IMG/VR virus record: IMGVR_UViG_3300036985_003764
Coordinates: 1 to 51,263 of that record
Direction: 5' to 3' (one strand)
DNA: 51,263 bases
From: a virus
Part shown: piece after piece, positions 19,289 to 28,032 of the stretch
How positions within the stretch are numbered: the stretch's first letter is position 1
How the letters are laid out: every line of letters starts with the position of its first letter
Made by a program: the position numbers and the translations under genes
Notes under the pieces: generated by a model
Database searches by the model: none
Seen by the model: the letters and a program-made list of their open reading frames with translations, nothing else
What the model was told of the DNA's origin: nothing

Positions 19289-19296
19289 CAAATTTA
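19289..19296 (-). promoter_or_regulatory. Candidate Bacteroidota -7 box TAAATTTG
   Basis: On the minus strand the intergenic gap between the 480- and 1044-residue genes contains TAAATTTG, which fits the Bacteroidota housekeeping -7 consensus TAnnTTTG, about 27 bases before the ATG at 19262. I see no good -33 TTTG at the expected distance, and such octamers arise easily in A+T-rich DNA. Confidence 0.3.
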
Positions 19297-19321
19297 AAAT
19301 AACATCTTAACTATTAAATGT

Positions 19322-20764
19322 TTAAGTTAAATCTTTAATTTTAAAACCTAATGCTTTATATTTTGCAATATCTCTAGCTGATAACTCAACATCTATATAA
19401 CTTTTTTTTGCTTTAGGTAATACTCCACCATTTTTAAAAGCTACGGGACCTTCGGTATTAGTTAAAAAAGATTTTTGTTCTTCATCAGCTATTAATGGAT
19501 TTTCAGTTGCAATATTTCTACCTTGAACATTAGTCAAAGGTCTATATCCTATTTTTCTATCTTCATCTACTGCATGTTGAAATGTAGGATGTGTTGGAGC
19601 TTTTAAATACTCTCCAGTTTTACTATTAACGCTATAGGCATGATAAAAACCATCTTCTTGTTTTGGTTGACTATAATCAAATGTTTCAGGTCTTCCTTCT
19701 GAATCCCAATAACCTCTTATGTCATACTCTGGATCATCTTGCATTAAATTATCAGGAAGAGTAGAATAAAATTTTTGAAAAGCTGTTTCTTCTTTATCTG
19801 TTAATTTAGTTATATTAACTCCACCATTTTTAAAATTATTTAAACGGGCAACGTAAATTCTTTTAGGATCTATTTTATTATCAAACATTTCTGTTCTATC
19901 GCCAATACCTTTTGTATTTGGTTGTGAACTTCTATACTTAATACCAACCCTATTACCTTTATCGTCAGTTACCCAATCTTTAAATATAACACTATGACCT
20001 GAACCATTATTTCTCCAAATTTGTGCAATATCCCCAGGTTTAGCTTCTTTATGTTCTATACGTTTACCAAGATTATAATCTTCTAATGCTTTAGTAGATA
20101 ATGTTTCTGACTTGCCTTTTTCAAAATCTTTAGCACCATACCAAGTCTTTTGAAAATTTTTAAGTTGTTCAGGTGTCATATCATTAAGCATACCTCTTTC
20201 TTGCATAGTTTTCATTGCAACTCCACACGTATATCCAGAACAGTATGTTCCGTCAGTAGCTGCAGATAAAATTTCTTGACCTCCATGCGATATAACAAAT
20301 GGAGTACCTGTCCCAGCAAATGCTTTATTATAACCACCTCCAGATACTGATTCACCAACTTTAAGTATATCATTATTAATTGGATTAGCCATATATTTAA
20401 CAGCTGTCATTACGTTACTCATTGCTGAAAATGGAGCAGTTTTAGCTTTATCACCAGCATGATATATTGCTTGTTCATTTAATAATTTAGTTCTACTACC
20501 TGTTGGATCTTCAATTTTAATATACTCTTTATTGGTGCCTGGCGCATTGATATACCAACCATCATTTTTTTTCATATATCTAGCATCTGGTCTTCCTTCA
20601 TATGAAAAATAATTACCACCATTTTGATAACTATCTATCTGTGGAGTATCCTCAATAACATAACCGCCATTTTTAAATTGTTCTATTTGTGCATCACCTA
20701 AATATACATCAACAAACTTTATAGGAATAGTTTTTGTTTTACGTTTATTGCCAGCCATAATCAT
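19322..20764 (-). CDS. Papain-like (CHAP/NlpC-type) cysteine hydrolase with Gly-Gly end modules (480 aa)
   Basis: Residues about 155-300 look like a papain-fold hydrolase: TYCSGYTC (173-180) with a candidate nucleophile Cys175, PGDIAQIW (243-250) and SGHSVIFKDW (255-264) with catalytic-type His257. Such domains are amidases or peptidases that cut peptidoglycan or proteins. A second domain (about 320-410) has LPDNL, EYDIRGYW and PTHPTF, a combination I associate with large-phage virion proteins. FKNGG occurs three times (30-34, 311-315, 443-447) and YQNGG once (46-50). The N-terminal VDVYLGDAQIEQFKNGGYVI aligns with the C-terminal IDVELSARDIAKYKALGFKI. A role in cell-wall passage during ejection is the plain reading; protein processing is the alternative. 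The start overlaps the small upstream gene by ATGA. Confidence 0.78.
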   Translation of the reverse strand: MIMAGNKRKTKTIPIKFVDVYLGDAQIEQFKNGGYVIEDTPQIDSYQNGGNYFSYEGRPDARYMKKNDGWYINAPGTNKEYIKIEDPTGSRTKLLNEQAIYHAGDKAKTAPFSAMSNVMTAVKYMANPINNDILKVGESVSGGGYNKAFAGTGTPFVISHGGQEILSAATDGTYCSGYTCGVAMKTMQERGMLNDMTPEQLKNFQKTWYGAKDFEKGKSETLSTKALEDYNLGKRIEHKEAKPGDIAQIWRNNGSGHSVIFKDWVTDDKGNRVGIKYRSSQPNTKGIGDRTEMFDNKIDPKRIYVARLNNFKNGGVNITKLTDKEETAFQKFYSTLPDNLMQDDPEYDIRGYWDSEGRPETFDYSQPKQEDGFYHAYSVNSKTGEYLKAPTHPTFQHAVDEDRKIGYRPLTNVQGRNIATENPLIADEEQKSFLTNTEGPVAFKNGGVLPKAKKSYIDVELSARDIAKYKALGFKIKDLT

Positions 20765-20898
20765 TTAGATTTGTTAGGATTCTTCATTTTAACAGGAGGT
20801 CTTTTTTTTGCAACGTCAGATGCCTTTTTAAGAATTCCTTGGTTTGTCTTCTTTTCTTTTGAAGCCGGTCTATAATATTGGTCTACATTTAAACTCAT
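20761..20898 (-). CDS. Small basic protein (45 aa), overlapping both neighbours
   Basis: A 45-codon frame starts at ATG 20898, reads MSLNVDQYYRPASKEKK and ends in a Lys/Pro/Asn-rich tail with TGA at 20761-20763. Both ends are ATGA overlaps: its ATG overlaps the TGA of the muzzle gene, and its TGA overlaps the ATG of the papain-like gene. That exact double coupling, the lack of any other use for these 130 bases and the coherent basic composition argue for a real gene. The function is unknown; it could bind nucleic acid or another tail protein. Confidence 0.7.
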   Translation of the reverse strand: MSLNVDQYYRPASKEKKTNQGILKKASDVAKKRPPVKMKNPNKSK

Positions 20899-23800
20899 CT
20901 GCTAGAATTTTGAATTTTAGTATTATTTAGAATCATTAACATGTTATTATTTCCAGAAACAATTCTTCTTAAAATTACTCTATTATTATTATGTCTTATT
21001 TTTTTTCTTTCAAATTCAGCTTTAGCATAATTAAGATTAACTGGATTTAAATTTTTAACATAACCATTGACTTCTGTTATCCATATAGATTCTTCAGTTA
21101 TGGTAAATTCTCCACGGTCTTTTGTTATATCCCAAAATTGATTAAATCTATATTTTTGTTCTTCTTTAGAATAAAGAATATCTATTTGATTTAATCCTAC
21201 AATAGGATACTGTGCTAATGCTGTAACATTATTTTTTGGAGTTAAATTTAACTTAAGTAATCCTGAAACTTGTTCTGAATTATAAATTACAGCTTCATCA
21301 AAGTTAAATTCTAATACATGATATCTATCTCTACAGTTTTCTTTAAATCTAAAAACTTGCATGTAATACTCTATACTCCTTACAGTTGTAACAGATGGAA
21401 GATTATCTATTTGAAACTCTAGTTCAAAAGGAAAGTCTTGATTATAATAGTTACAATATAAATCACATCTTACATTATGTTTCCAAACACTTTGACCTTT
21501 AGTTGTCATAAATGTATTTGTTGCTCCCATTGTTAAGTCTGGGTGCCAATCGTGCCATGAAATAAAAGATGCTATTTTAGGATCAAAACTCATAGTCCAA
21601 GAAGCATTATCAAAATAGTTTGGGTCTCCTGTTTCAATTCTAGCAATACCGTCAACAAGAAATATACCTCCACTTAAATATACCATTCGTGAAAGAAATT
21701 CCGGTTTAACTCTATAATCCTTTTTACAAAAATAAATAAGGGCCCATTCATTGTCATATACAGACTGACAACCTATTCCAGCAACAGGGTTATCTAAAAG
21801 GTCATAGTTAGGAAAATCCAATAGGAGCTGATACGGTAAATACTGATTAATCCAACTTTCATTTCCATTTATAGAAACTTCAGTTAAACCGTTTGTAATA
21901 CCAAAAATTTTACCTTGTTCTAATGATAAATAATAAATTCCTACAGGAGTATTAATTGCACCTCTCCTACTTTGACATGAGCCAAATTCATGTTCTCTAT
22001 CTGAATTAATTAGAGATTGCATTTCTCGTAAGAACAATCCACCATCACCTACAGTTATTGAAGTTCCACTTTTTAATTGTAATTCATCTACTCCCGGAAA
22101 TATCCCTGGAGCTTCGTGTTCAAAAAATAAACATATTCCTGTTTTTTGATAAGCTTTAATTGTTGAAATTTTACTTCTAAAATCTTTATAATTATTTGCT
22201 AAGAAGACACTCCAATTATCTTTTTTTAATAATGTTTGTTGAGGTAATGAATATATTAATCGTTGTGGAAACTCAGTATAACAAGTTTCAGCTTTTAATG
22301 GATCATAGTCGCGGTCTTGCATTCTTCCCCAACGCAATTTAACTGCTGGGTGTTGAGAAACTGAAAGAGACCTGTCTAAAGAATAATAATTACCGGCACG
22401 AATAATTTCTGTATCAAACATTTGAGGTAAGTCAGATAAATAAGGCCAATGTCTTTGTGAAATTAAATCTCCGTAATCTCTATGGTCAATATTTAATTCA
22501 GATTCAACAAAGAAATCTCTTACGCTTGAATGAAATAGATACATATAAACATTCTTTAAAGCCAAGAATCCTGTGTTATTTAATCTATCAAAACAATGTT
22601 TGTCTGAAGGAGTTACAATATCATTAAAGATATCAGCAGGACTACCTGAAGTAAAAGCGTTTTGAATTGCTTGCCCAACACTATTTACAAACTCACCTGT
22701 ATCAAATGGGTCTGTGTCCATCCAAAAAGCTTGATGTTGAACAGTATCATATAAATGATAATTCCATTCCGATCTATCGGGTTGGTCATACAACCATTGA
22801 TAAAAATGAAAAAATGTATTCTTTTCTTGATATCTTCCAATATAAGTATCTCCACCAAAAATAGTTCCAGAAGAAGTTTCTTTGCTGTCTATAAGGCAAT
22901 AGCTTGCTTGTAACTGACGAATAGCTGTTAATTGACCATATTGATTGCGTAGTCTATTTTTAAAGGCTACATAATGACTAGAGGCCCTTCTAGTGAACAC
23001 ACCAAATAAGTCATCGTTACCTAAATCAGAAGCTTTCATATCTTCTAATGTAATATCTTGCAATGCTCCAATCAAATCATCAACGTCAGCACTAGTATCA
23101 AAAGTTACAGTTTTAAAACGTAAGATATTATTTATACGTTGTGTTAAACCATAATTTTGTAATTGACTATCTAAATAAAAAGCATCATTTATTAAACGTC
23201 TTCTATTAGCATTATAAGGAAGACCAAAAGATTCGTATCCGCAATAAGCAAGATATTGTAAAGCATACTGTCTTGGTTTACTAAAATTATAAATAAGGTC
23301 TAAAGTTAAATCTGTACCTTGACTTAAATTTGTTGTAAACATTGGCATTGCCTGAATAACTTTTAAAGCTGTAGGTACTTGATCTTTCCCTTCATAAATA
23401 TATTCAGCTCCTTCCCATTTTACACCTAATCCTGGAGTTGCCAGAGTTCCTGCACCTGTATCGGCAGCAGTATTTAAAGATGATTCAGTAGTATCTACAC
23501 CTGTCAGCGCACTTACCATTCCATTAATATTCTTATTTACAGTTTCAGCGCCACTTAAAGCACTATCTCCACCTTGCCATATAGCATAACCAGCAGCATT
23601 AAGTCCGGGACTTGTCATTGATGAATTAACTGCTGTTCCTAAAAGTAACTCATAAGAATAATAAGAAGGTCGTACCATCTTAGTACTTCTCTTACCTACT
23701 TGTTTTGCAATAGCAAAGCCTATACCTATAATCACACTAACAATAAATGCAGCATCTGTTACAAATACATGTTTAGGATGTTTATTTGGATGTTGATAAT

Positions 23801-25769
23801 TACATTCAGCTATCCCATATAATGCTCCATAAATTTTTAATTCTTTCTGACTTAAGAAAGGTTTATTAAACATTGTGTCTGGAGAGTGAAAGGTAAAATT
23901 CCTTTTACTATAGTTTGGATTAGGATTATAGTCTATTAAACCTTCAGCCGATTCATAACTTGTTTCTGTAGTTGAAGTAAATGGATCTGGTAATAAAGAA
24001 TTAAAAGGATAATTAGGATACAATCCTTGACGATTAAGGGCAACAGATGCAGGAATTGTATACTCACGCATATTATTTATCATTCCCTTAAACAAAACAG
24101 TTTTATTACCTTGACGAGAACCTCTTAAAATTTCATATCCAACAACATTAGGAATTGGATTTCCATTATTATCTAAAGGCGGTTGTATATTATCAAAAGC
24201 TACAGCAAGAATTCTAATTATCTTTTGACCATCAACATAATGATTTGTAATTGTACTTGCTCCTGGGCCTCCATATAAACTATTTTCTGGAAACTTATGG
24301 TGACGAATAGGTTGTCCACATAAATCAAGGTCAGGGCGACCTAATATATCAGAGTTCCAAATTTCAGGATGTAAGTCGTCATAAATTTCAGCAGACTGCC
24401 AATAACCCATTTGCCCTTCAGCAGTAACCACACCTCCGTCAGCTAAAGGAATATTTACGTTAGTTCCATTTGCTGTATTATACATTTCAAAAACATAAGG
24501 AATACCTCCTTGTAAGTTTTCAATATTATTATTATTTATAGGAAGAAATAAAGCATCTTCATTTAAAACTCCATATCCATCAGGAGTAATATAAGGCAAT
24601 GGTCCACGACCAGGAATATGATAACTCTTTGATTTATCTCCCGTATTATATATCCATCTAATAAAATAAGGATATACTTCATCTCGCATGTGACCTATAT
24701 TTACTCCACCTTTTTTATAATAGTCTTCTGGATATTCAACTACCTGCCATTTTGTAATTATTTGATTTGCTATAGGTTGATAATTAAAATCAAATTTACT
24801 AATCACATCAGTTCTTAATAAGTAATTTCCTACAGCAAACATTCCTCCTGACCTATCAGCTATTGGATTAGTAATAGGTAATGTATTTACATCAACTGCG
24901 GGCAATGTTGGATCAATTAAATCTAAAGTAATATAAGTTTGATTAGTACTATAAATTCCTACTTTATAAGCTGAAAGTTTTTCAGCAATAAATTGTACTA
25001 TTACCAATTCATATTCATCAAAATTAGGATCTAAATTTTCAAGATTAATATCTAAAGAAAAATTAATATTATCATGCTCAAATAAACTAAGATAATTTGA
25101 CATTGTAAAATAATCAGTTACCCTTTGGCTATTTACCAAATAAGCTATTTGAACATAATACATTCCATTGTAAATATTACCTCCAGAAAAACCACGCGAT
25201 AATGTTACACATGGTTGTTGTATAATTGATTCTAATAATATTCTATCGCAATCTAATACATCTGTATCAGTACAAGTAATACAGCCATCATCGTCAATGC
25301 AAATTTGAATCCACGGAACATCTTGAATATCTAAAGCTCTATCAGGATTTAATTTATCTTGCCAATAAACTCTAAAAGAACAATCAAATGTAGGGCGAGA
25401 TGCACCTGTAATTAAATGTGTTGTTTGAAAATTTAAACAAGGATCATTAACTATAGTTGTATAAGTACAAGTATCTTCATTAAATGTACCTATTTCAGAA
25501 TCTGTATTATTAGTAGAATATAAAACCCATGATGATTTTTCTAAATGTATAGCACCAATAATAGTATAAGGAGCTGAAGCACAAAACAAATTTCCAGGTT
25601 CATTACCAATTTCTCCTAAATCTCCAATATGCGTAGCCTGAATTGCATTCCTAGCATTTGTAAAAGACTGTGTATTTAAATGATAATCTCTAACATCTGT
25701 AACTAGAGCCTTATCAAATGTATTACTTGATTGCTCAACACCTCTAGAACTATTATTTTTTTTTGCCAT
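20895..25769 (-). CDS. Tail muzzle / stabilisation protein, crAss type (1624 aa)
   Basis: This large beta-rich protein directly follows the ring proteins (TAATG overlap with the 313-residue gene). The N-terminal region has NSSRGVEQSSNTFDKALVTD and DYHLNTQSFTNARNA, the pattern of the long protein that crAss-like phages place after their tail tubular genes, called tail stabilisation or muzzle protein; it forms the distal tube that gates ejection. There is no signal peptide; hydrophobic residues about 675-695 may be a buried helix or a membrane-active segment. Cys residues cluster in the first 240 residues. It is translated into the 45-codon gene through an ATGA overlap. I am confident of the family and less so of the exact position in the tail. 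Confidence 0.85.
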   Translation of the reverse strand: MAKKNNSSRGVEQSSNTFDKALVTDVRDYHLNTQSFTNARNAIQATHIGDLGEIGNEPGNLFCASAPYTIIGAIHLEKSSWVLYSTNNTDSEIGTFNEDTCTYTTIVNDPCLNFQTTHLITGASRPTFDCSFRVYWQDKLNPDRALDIQDVPWIQICIDDDGCITCTDTDVLDCDRILLESIIQQPCVTLSRGFSGGNIYNGMYYVQIAYLVNSQRVTDYFTMSNYLSLFEHDNINFSLDINLENLDPNFDEYELVIVQFIAEKLSAYKVGIYSTNQTYITLDLIDPTLPAVDVNTLPITNPIADRSGGMFAVGNYLLRTDVISKFDFNYQPIANQIITKWQVVEYPEDYYKKGGVNIGHMRDEVYPYFIRWIYNTGDKSKSYHIPGRGPLPYITPDGYGVLNEDALFLPINNNNIENLQGGIPYVFEMYNTANGTNVNIPLADGGVVTAEGQMGYWQSAEIYDDLHPEIWNSDILGRPDLDLCGQPIRHHKFPENSLYGGPGASTITNHYVDGQKIIRILAVAFDNIQPPLDNNGNPIPNVVGYEILRGSRQGNKTVLFKGMINNMREYTIPASVALNRQGLYPNYPFNSLLPDPFTSTTETSYESAEGLIDYNPNPNYSKRNFTFHSPDTMFNKPFLSQKELKIYGALYGIAECNYQHPNKHPKHVFVTDAAFIVSVIIGIGFAIAKQVGKRSTKMVRPSYYSYELLLGTAVNSSMTSPGLNAAGYAIWQGGDSALSGAETVNKNINGMVSALTGVDTTESSLNTAADTGAGTLATPGLGVKWEGAEYIYEGKDQVPTALKVIQAMPMFTTNLSQGTDLTLDLIYNFSKPRQYALQYLAYCGYESFGLPYNANRRRLINDAFYLDSQLQNYGLTQRINNILRFKTVTFDTSADVDDLIGALQDITLEDMKASDLGNDDLFGVFTRRASSHYVAFKNRLRNQYGQLTAIRQLQASYCLIDSKETSSGTIFGGDTYIGRYQEKNTFFHFYQWLYDQPDRSEWNYHLYDTVQHQAFWMDTDPFDTGEFVNSVGQAIQNAFTSGSPADIFNDIVTPSDKHCFDRLNNTGFLALKNVYMYLFHSSVRDFFVESELNIDHRDYGDLISQRHWPYLSDLPQMFDTEIIRAGNYYSLDRSLSVSQHPAVKLRWGRMQDRDYDPLKAETCYTEFPQRLIYSLPQQTLLKKDNWSVFLANNYKDFRSKISTIKAYQKTGICLFFEHEAPGIFPGVDELQLKSGTSITVGDGGLFLREMQSLINSDREHEFGSCQSRRGAINTPVGIYYLSLEQGKIFGITNGLTEVSINGNESWINQYLPYQLLLDFPNYDLLDNPVAGIGCQSVYDNEWALIYFCKKDYRVKPEFLSRMVYLSGGIFLVDGIARIETGDPNYFDNASWTMSFDPKIASFISWHDWHPDLTMGATNTFMTTKGQSVWKHNVRCDLYCNYYNQDFPFELEFQIDNLPSVTTVRSIEYYMQVFRFKENCRDRYHVLEFNFDEAVIYNSEQVSGLLKLNLTPKNNVTALAQYPIVGLNQIDILYSKEEQKYRFNQFWDITKDRGEFTITEESIWITEVNGYVKNLNPVNLNYAKAEFERKKIRHNNNRVILRRIVSGNNNMLMILNNTKIQNSSR

Positions 25770-26710
25770 TATGTAAACATTTTATAATATTTATTAAACA
25801 TAGCTGTTCTGTTTAATTGCCACATTTCTTTTAGTTCAGCAAAGTCTGGAGTATTAACAATACTTAAAGAGTTGTTTCTTGCAGCTCTTAATTTAGCATC
25901 AATTCGTGCAATAAGATTTGGATTTACTTGTTCTTGATTGGCCATTAAATTTTCAAGCAATCTTTCTTTAAAAGCATATTCATAAAAATCATTAATGTAG
26001 TCATGGTCTAAAACTAATAAAGCTCCTGATTCATCTTCCATCATACCTTGATAGTTAAGATAAATTTTTCCTGTCTTAAAAGAAGTATAAATATATCCAT
26101 CTCTAACGCGGGCAACTATTTGAGCATTCCAATTTAAATTAGGACACAAAGGATCAAAATCCATACTTTCTCCTACAAGCTTAATACGATAGAACTCTCT
26201 CCATCTTCTTGTTTCATATTTAACTTTTTGAATTAAAGTCATTTCTTGTCCTTTACAATTAATCCAAGTAGAACAGTTACAAGTATTACAACCGCAAGGT
26301 TGAGGAGATTGACAAGGATCAGGACATGCTGGTTCTGGTGTAGGACATGTAGAAGGAACTGCACAAATATCAATTGTTGGAGAACCTGGATGATACACAG
26401 GAGCAGCTAAAGGTATTTGTTCTACATGCGTTCCTTGAATTACAGGAGTCATAGTTTCATATTCACCTAAACCTAAAACATAATTAATAGTAAGTATATC
26501 ATCAGGTAGTTTTGCTCTACCATGGTCAACTTCCAATACTACATTTTTAGTTTGGTTAATCTTTAACCCTAATTCATAGTTGACACGTTTTGCAACCTTA
26601 ATGAATTGTTGGGGTTTGATTAAGTCTTCTAAATTATAAGATTCAAAATCACTTTTTATTTCAGCTAGAAGTTGATCAAACGTTTTATATTTTAAATTAT
26701 ATTTAGCCAT
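25769..26710 (-). CDS. Tail ring/tubular protein with Cys-rich insertion (313 aa)
   Basis: The N-terminus (KYKTFDQLLAEIKSDFESYN, then LEDLIKPQQFIKVAKRVNYE) and the C-terminal helices fit the crAss-like conserved tail tubular or ring proteins between portal and muzzle. In the middle, about residues 112-153, sits an insertion with nine Cys and many Pro residues, including PCGCNTCNCS, unlike the rest of the protein. The gene lies 5 bases after the P22-gp4-like gene and overlaps the muzzle start by one base. Its role is to form a ring of the neck/tail; which ring cannot be decided from sequence. The Cys-rich loop may bind metal or form disulfides at the virion surface. Confidence 0.82.
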   Translation of the reverse strand: MAKYNLKYKTFDQLLAEIKSDFESYNLEDLIKPQQFIKVAKRVNYELGLKINQTKNVVLEVDHGRAKLPDDILTINYVLGLGEYETMTPVIQGTHVEQIPLAAPVYHPGSPTIDICAVPSTCPTPEPACPDPCQSPQPCGCNTCNCSTWINCKGQEMTLIQKVKYETRRWREFYRIKLVGESMDFDPLCPNLNWNAQIVARVRDGYIYTSFKTGKIYLNYQGMMEDESGALLVLDHDYINDFYEYAFKERLLENLMANQEQVNPNLIARIDAKLRAARNNSLSIVNTPDFAELKEMWQLNRTAMFNKYYKMFT

Positions 26711-26715
26711 AATAT

Positions 26716-27387
26716 TTATCTTAATAAGTTTTGAGCATTATCTGCACCATCTGTTGGAACTTTAAGAGTAAAAGTTAACTCTTGTTCTGCTTGTTGTTCT
26801 ACTTCAGCAAATAAATAATCAGGTATAGGTAATATCTGTTCTTGCATTGGTAGACAATCATTATTTTCTGCAGTACAAAAATTATCTAATGTATCTTCCC
26901 ATAAAGCTTCAACCATAACAGCTTCTAATTGAACATTAGGAAAATATAAATAACCGTTTCTAAACCAAAAGTATCTTGTCTTATTGTATTTAAAATTTGT
27001 AGATAAGGATAAAGCTATATATGATGCGGGTGAAACTTGTACAAAATCAGAAGAACTATCAATAGAATAAACCTTTCTAATTAATGGACCACGAGAGCTA
27101 CTAAATACTTTAGGTATTTTTTGTTCTGTTCGTTTAATTGTACAGTTAGTACTAAAGCCAGCGCAATCAGCTTCAATTGTATCTACATCAATAAGATCAA
27201 CAAATGGTAACACTTGAAATAAATCTTCATGTTTCATTAATTGATTTATTACCTGTTGCTTTCGTAATACTAATTTTGCATACTTTGAAATAATGCTATA
27301 TACAAAACGATCAGTAAGAAATGAATCTTCATTTGTACCTTTTAATATTCCACGAACTCTTGATATACTCTCTCCTATTGTTGTCAT
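26716..27387 (-). CDS. Tail tubular / ring protein, P22 gp4-like (223 aa)
   Basis: The opening MTTIGESISRVRGILKGTNE and the following helices, then a beta-rich middle and a helical end (PDYLFAEVEQQAEQELTF), match the conserved crAss-like protein annotated as tail tubular or head-tail adaptor of the P22 gp4 type. Such proteins form a dodecameric ring under the portal. It sits 2 bases after the 167-residue gene and 5 before the next ring gene, inside one operon. The assignment comes from remembered family pattern and gene order rather than a residue-level alignment. Confidence 0.82.
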   Translation of the reverse strand: MTTIGESISRVRGILKGTNEDSFLTDRFVYSIISKYAKLVLRKQQVINQLMKHEDLFQVLPFVDLIDVDTIEADCAGFSTNCTIKRTEQKIPKVFSSSRGPLIRKVYSIDSSSDFVQVSPASYIALSLSTNFKYNKTRYFWFRNGYLYFPNVQLEAVMVEALWEDTLDNFCTAENNDCLPMQEQILPIPDYLFAEVEQQAEQELTFTLKVPTDGADNAQNLLR

Positions 27388-27389
27388 AA

Positions 27390-27893
27390 TTAAATGTCTT
27401 TAAAGCCGTCTATTTTATTATTAAAGTAAACATACTTTTGCCAATTTTTATTTACTGCTAACGATACTTCTTTTTTAAATTCTCTAGTTGGAAGAAATCC
27501 ATAAAAACGACTATTTTTATTACCATATTTTTTAACCGTACTATTGTACATAATTTTACATAAACGATTATCTGTATTCCAGTTTTTAAAAAAACTTAAT
27601 ATTCCTGTTTTATTTGATGTACCAAAATCAACTATTTTCTTTTTAGGTCTAGAAAAAGTAATAATTGATAATCTTCCTATATTCTCAGGAAGAACTACAC
27701 CGTCTCTATTACTAGTTGCTGTATTAATAACTTCAGAATTAAAAGCACGAATTATATCTGAAAAATCCTTCAATGTAAGATCAACATACTCAGGATGCTT
27801 TGTTCTGAATTTCATTAATTCTGTAGTTGACATAATAGATACCGATTTAGGTCTATTACGAGGAGCTTTTCTATCTGGAATTTTATATGCCAT
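27390..27893 (-). CDS. Conserved crAss-like tail-region protein of unknown function (167 aa)
   Basis: This is the first gene after the terminator at 27968-27991 and so the head of the ring-muzzle-cargo block. It reads MAYKIPDRKAPRNRPKSVSI and later HPEYVDLTLKDFSDIIRAFN, a pattern I recall as conserved directly ahead of the ring protein genes in crAss-like phages. It is basic, without membrane segments or catalytic motifs. A CGTATATTATTA element lies 6-17 bases upstream of the ATG. A structural or assembly role in the neck is inferred from its fixed neighbours. Confidence 0.78.
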   Translation of the reverse strand: MAYKIPDRKAPRNRPKSVSIMSTTELMKFRTKHPEYVDLTLKDFSDIIRAFNSEVINTATSNRDGVVLPENIGRLSIITFSRPKKKIVDFGTSNKTGILSFFKNWNTDNRLCKIMYNSTVKKYGNKNSRFYGFLPTREFKKEVSLAVNKNWQKYVYFNNKIDGFKDI

Positions 27894-27898
27894 ACTAT

Positions 27899-27910
27899 TA
27901 ATAATATACG
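27899..27910 (-). promoter_or_regulatory. Repeated element CGTATATTATTA before the ring-protein block
   Basis: The minus strand carries CGTATATTATTA just ahead of the ATG at 27893, preceded by an A-rich run. The identical 12-mer stands ahead of the gene at 31327, and these two places begin new transcription blocks (one lies behind a terminator). It could be a promoter or operator; it does not match the TAnnTTTG host consensus. Confidence 0.4.
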
Positions 27911-27967
27911 GATTTTTTAAGAGACTTGCAATTCAAGTTTAGTAAAGATAAAGATAATATAAATAAA

Positions 27968-27991
27968 CCCTAGCTAATTTCTTAACTAGGG
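27968..27991 (-). terminator. Rho-independent terminator closing the fibre block
   Basis: CCCTAG (27968-27973) pairs with CTAGGG (27986-27991), with further partial pairing inside the 12-base spacer. On the minus strand the stem is followed by TTTATTTATATT. On the plus strand it is followed by CTTTTTG, so it could work both ways. It lies 42 bases after the stop of the collagen-like gene at 28033. Confidence 0.8.
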
Positions 27992-28001
27992 CTTTTTGTC
28001 A

Positions 28002-28029
28002 GTCACAAAAGAAACCAACCAACTGTGAC
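28002..28029. repeat. Small inverted repeat between fibre gene stop and terminator
   Basis: GTCACA (28002-28007) and TGTGAC (28024-28029) can form a six-pair hairpin with a 16-base loop, directly after the stop codon at 28033 and ahead of the terminator stem. It may protect the 3' end of the transcript. There is no U-run of its own. Confidence 0.4.
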
Positions 28030-28032
28030 ACC

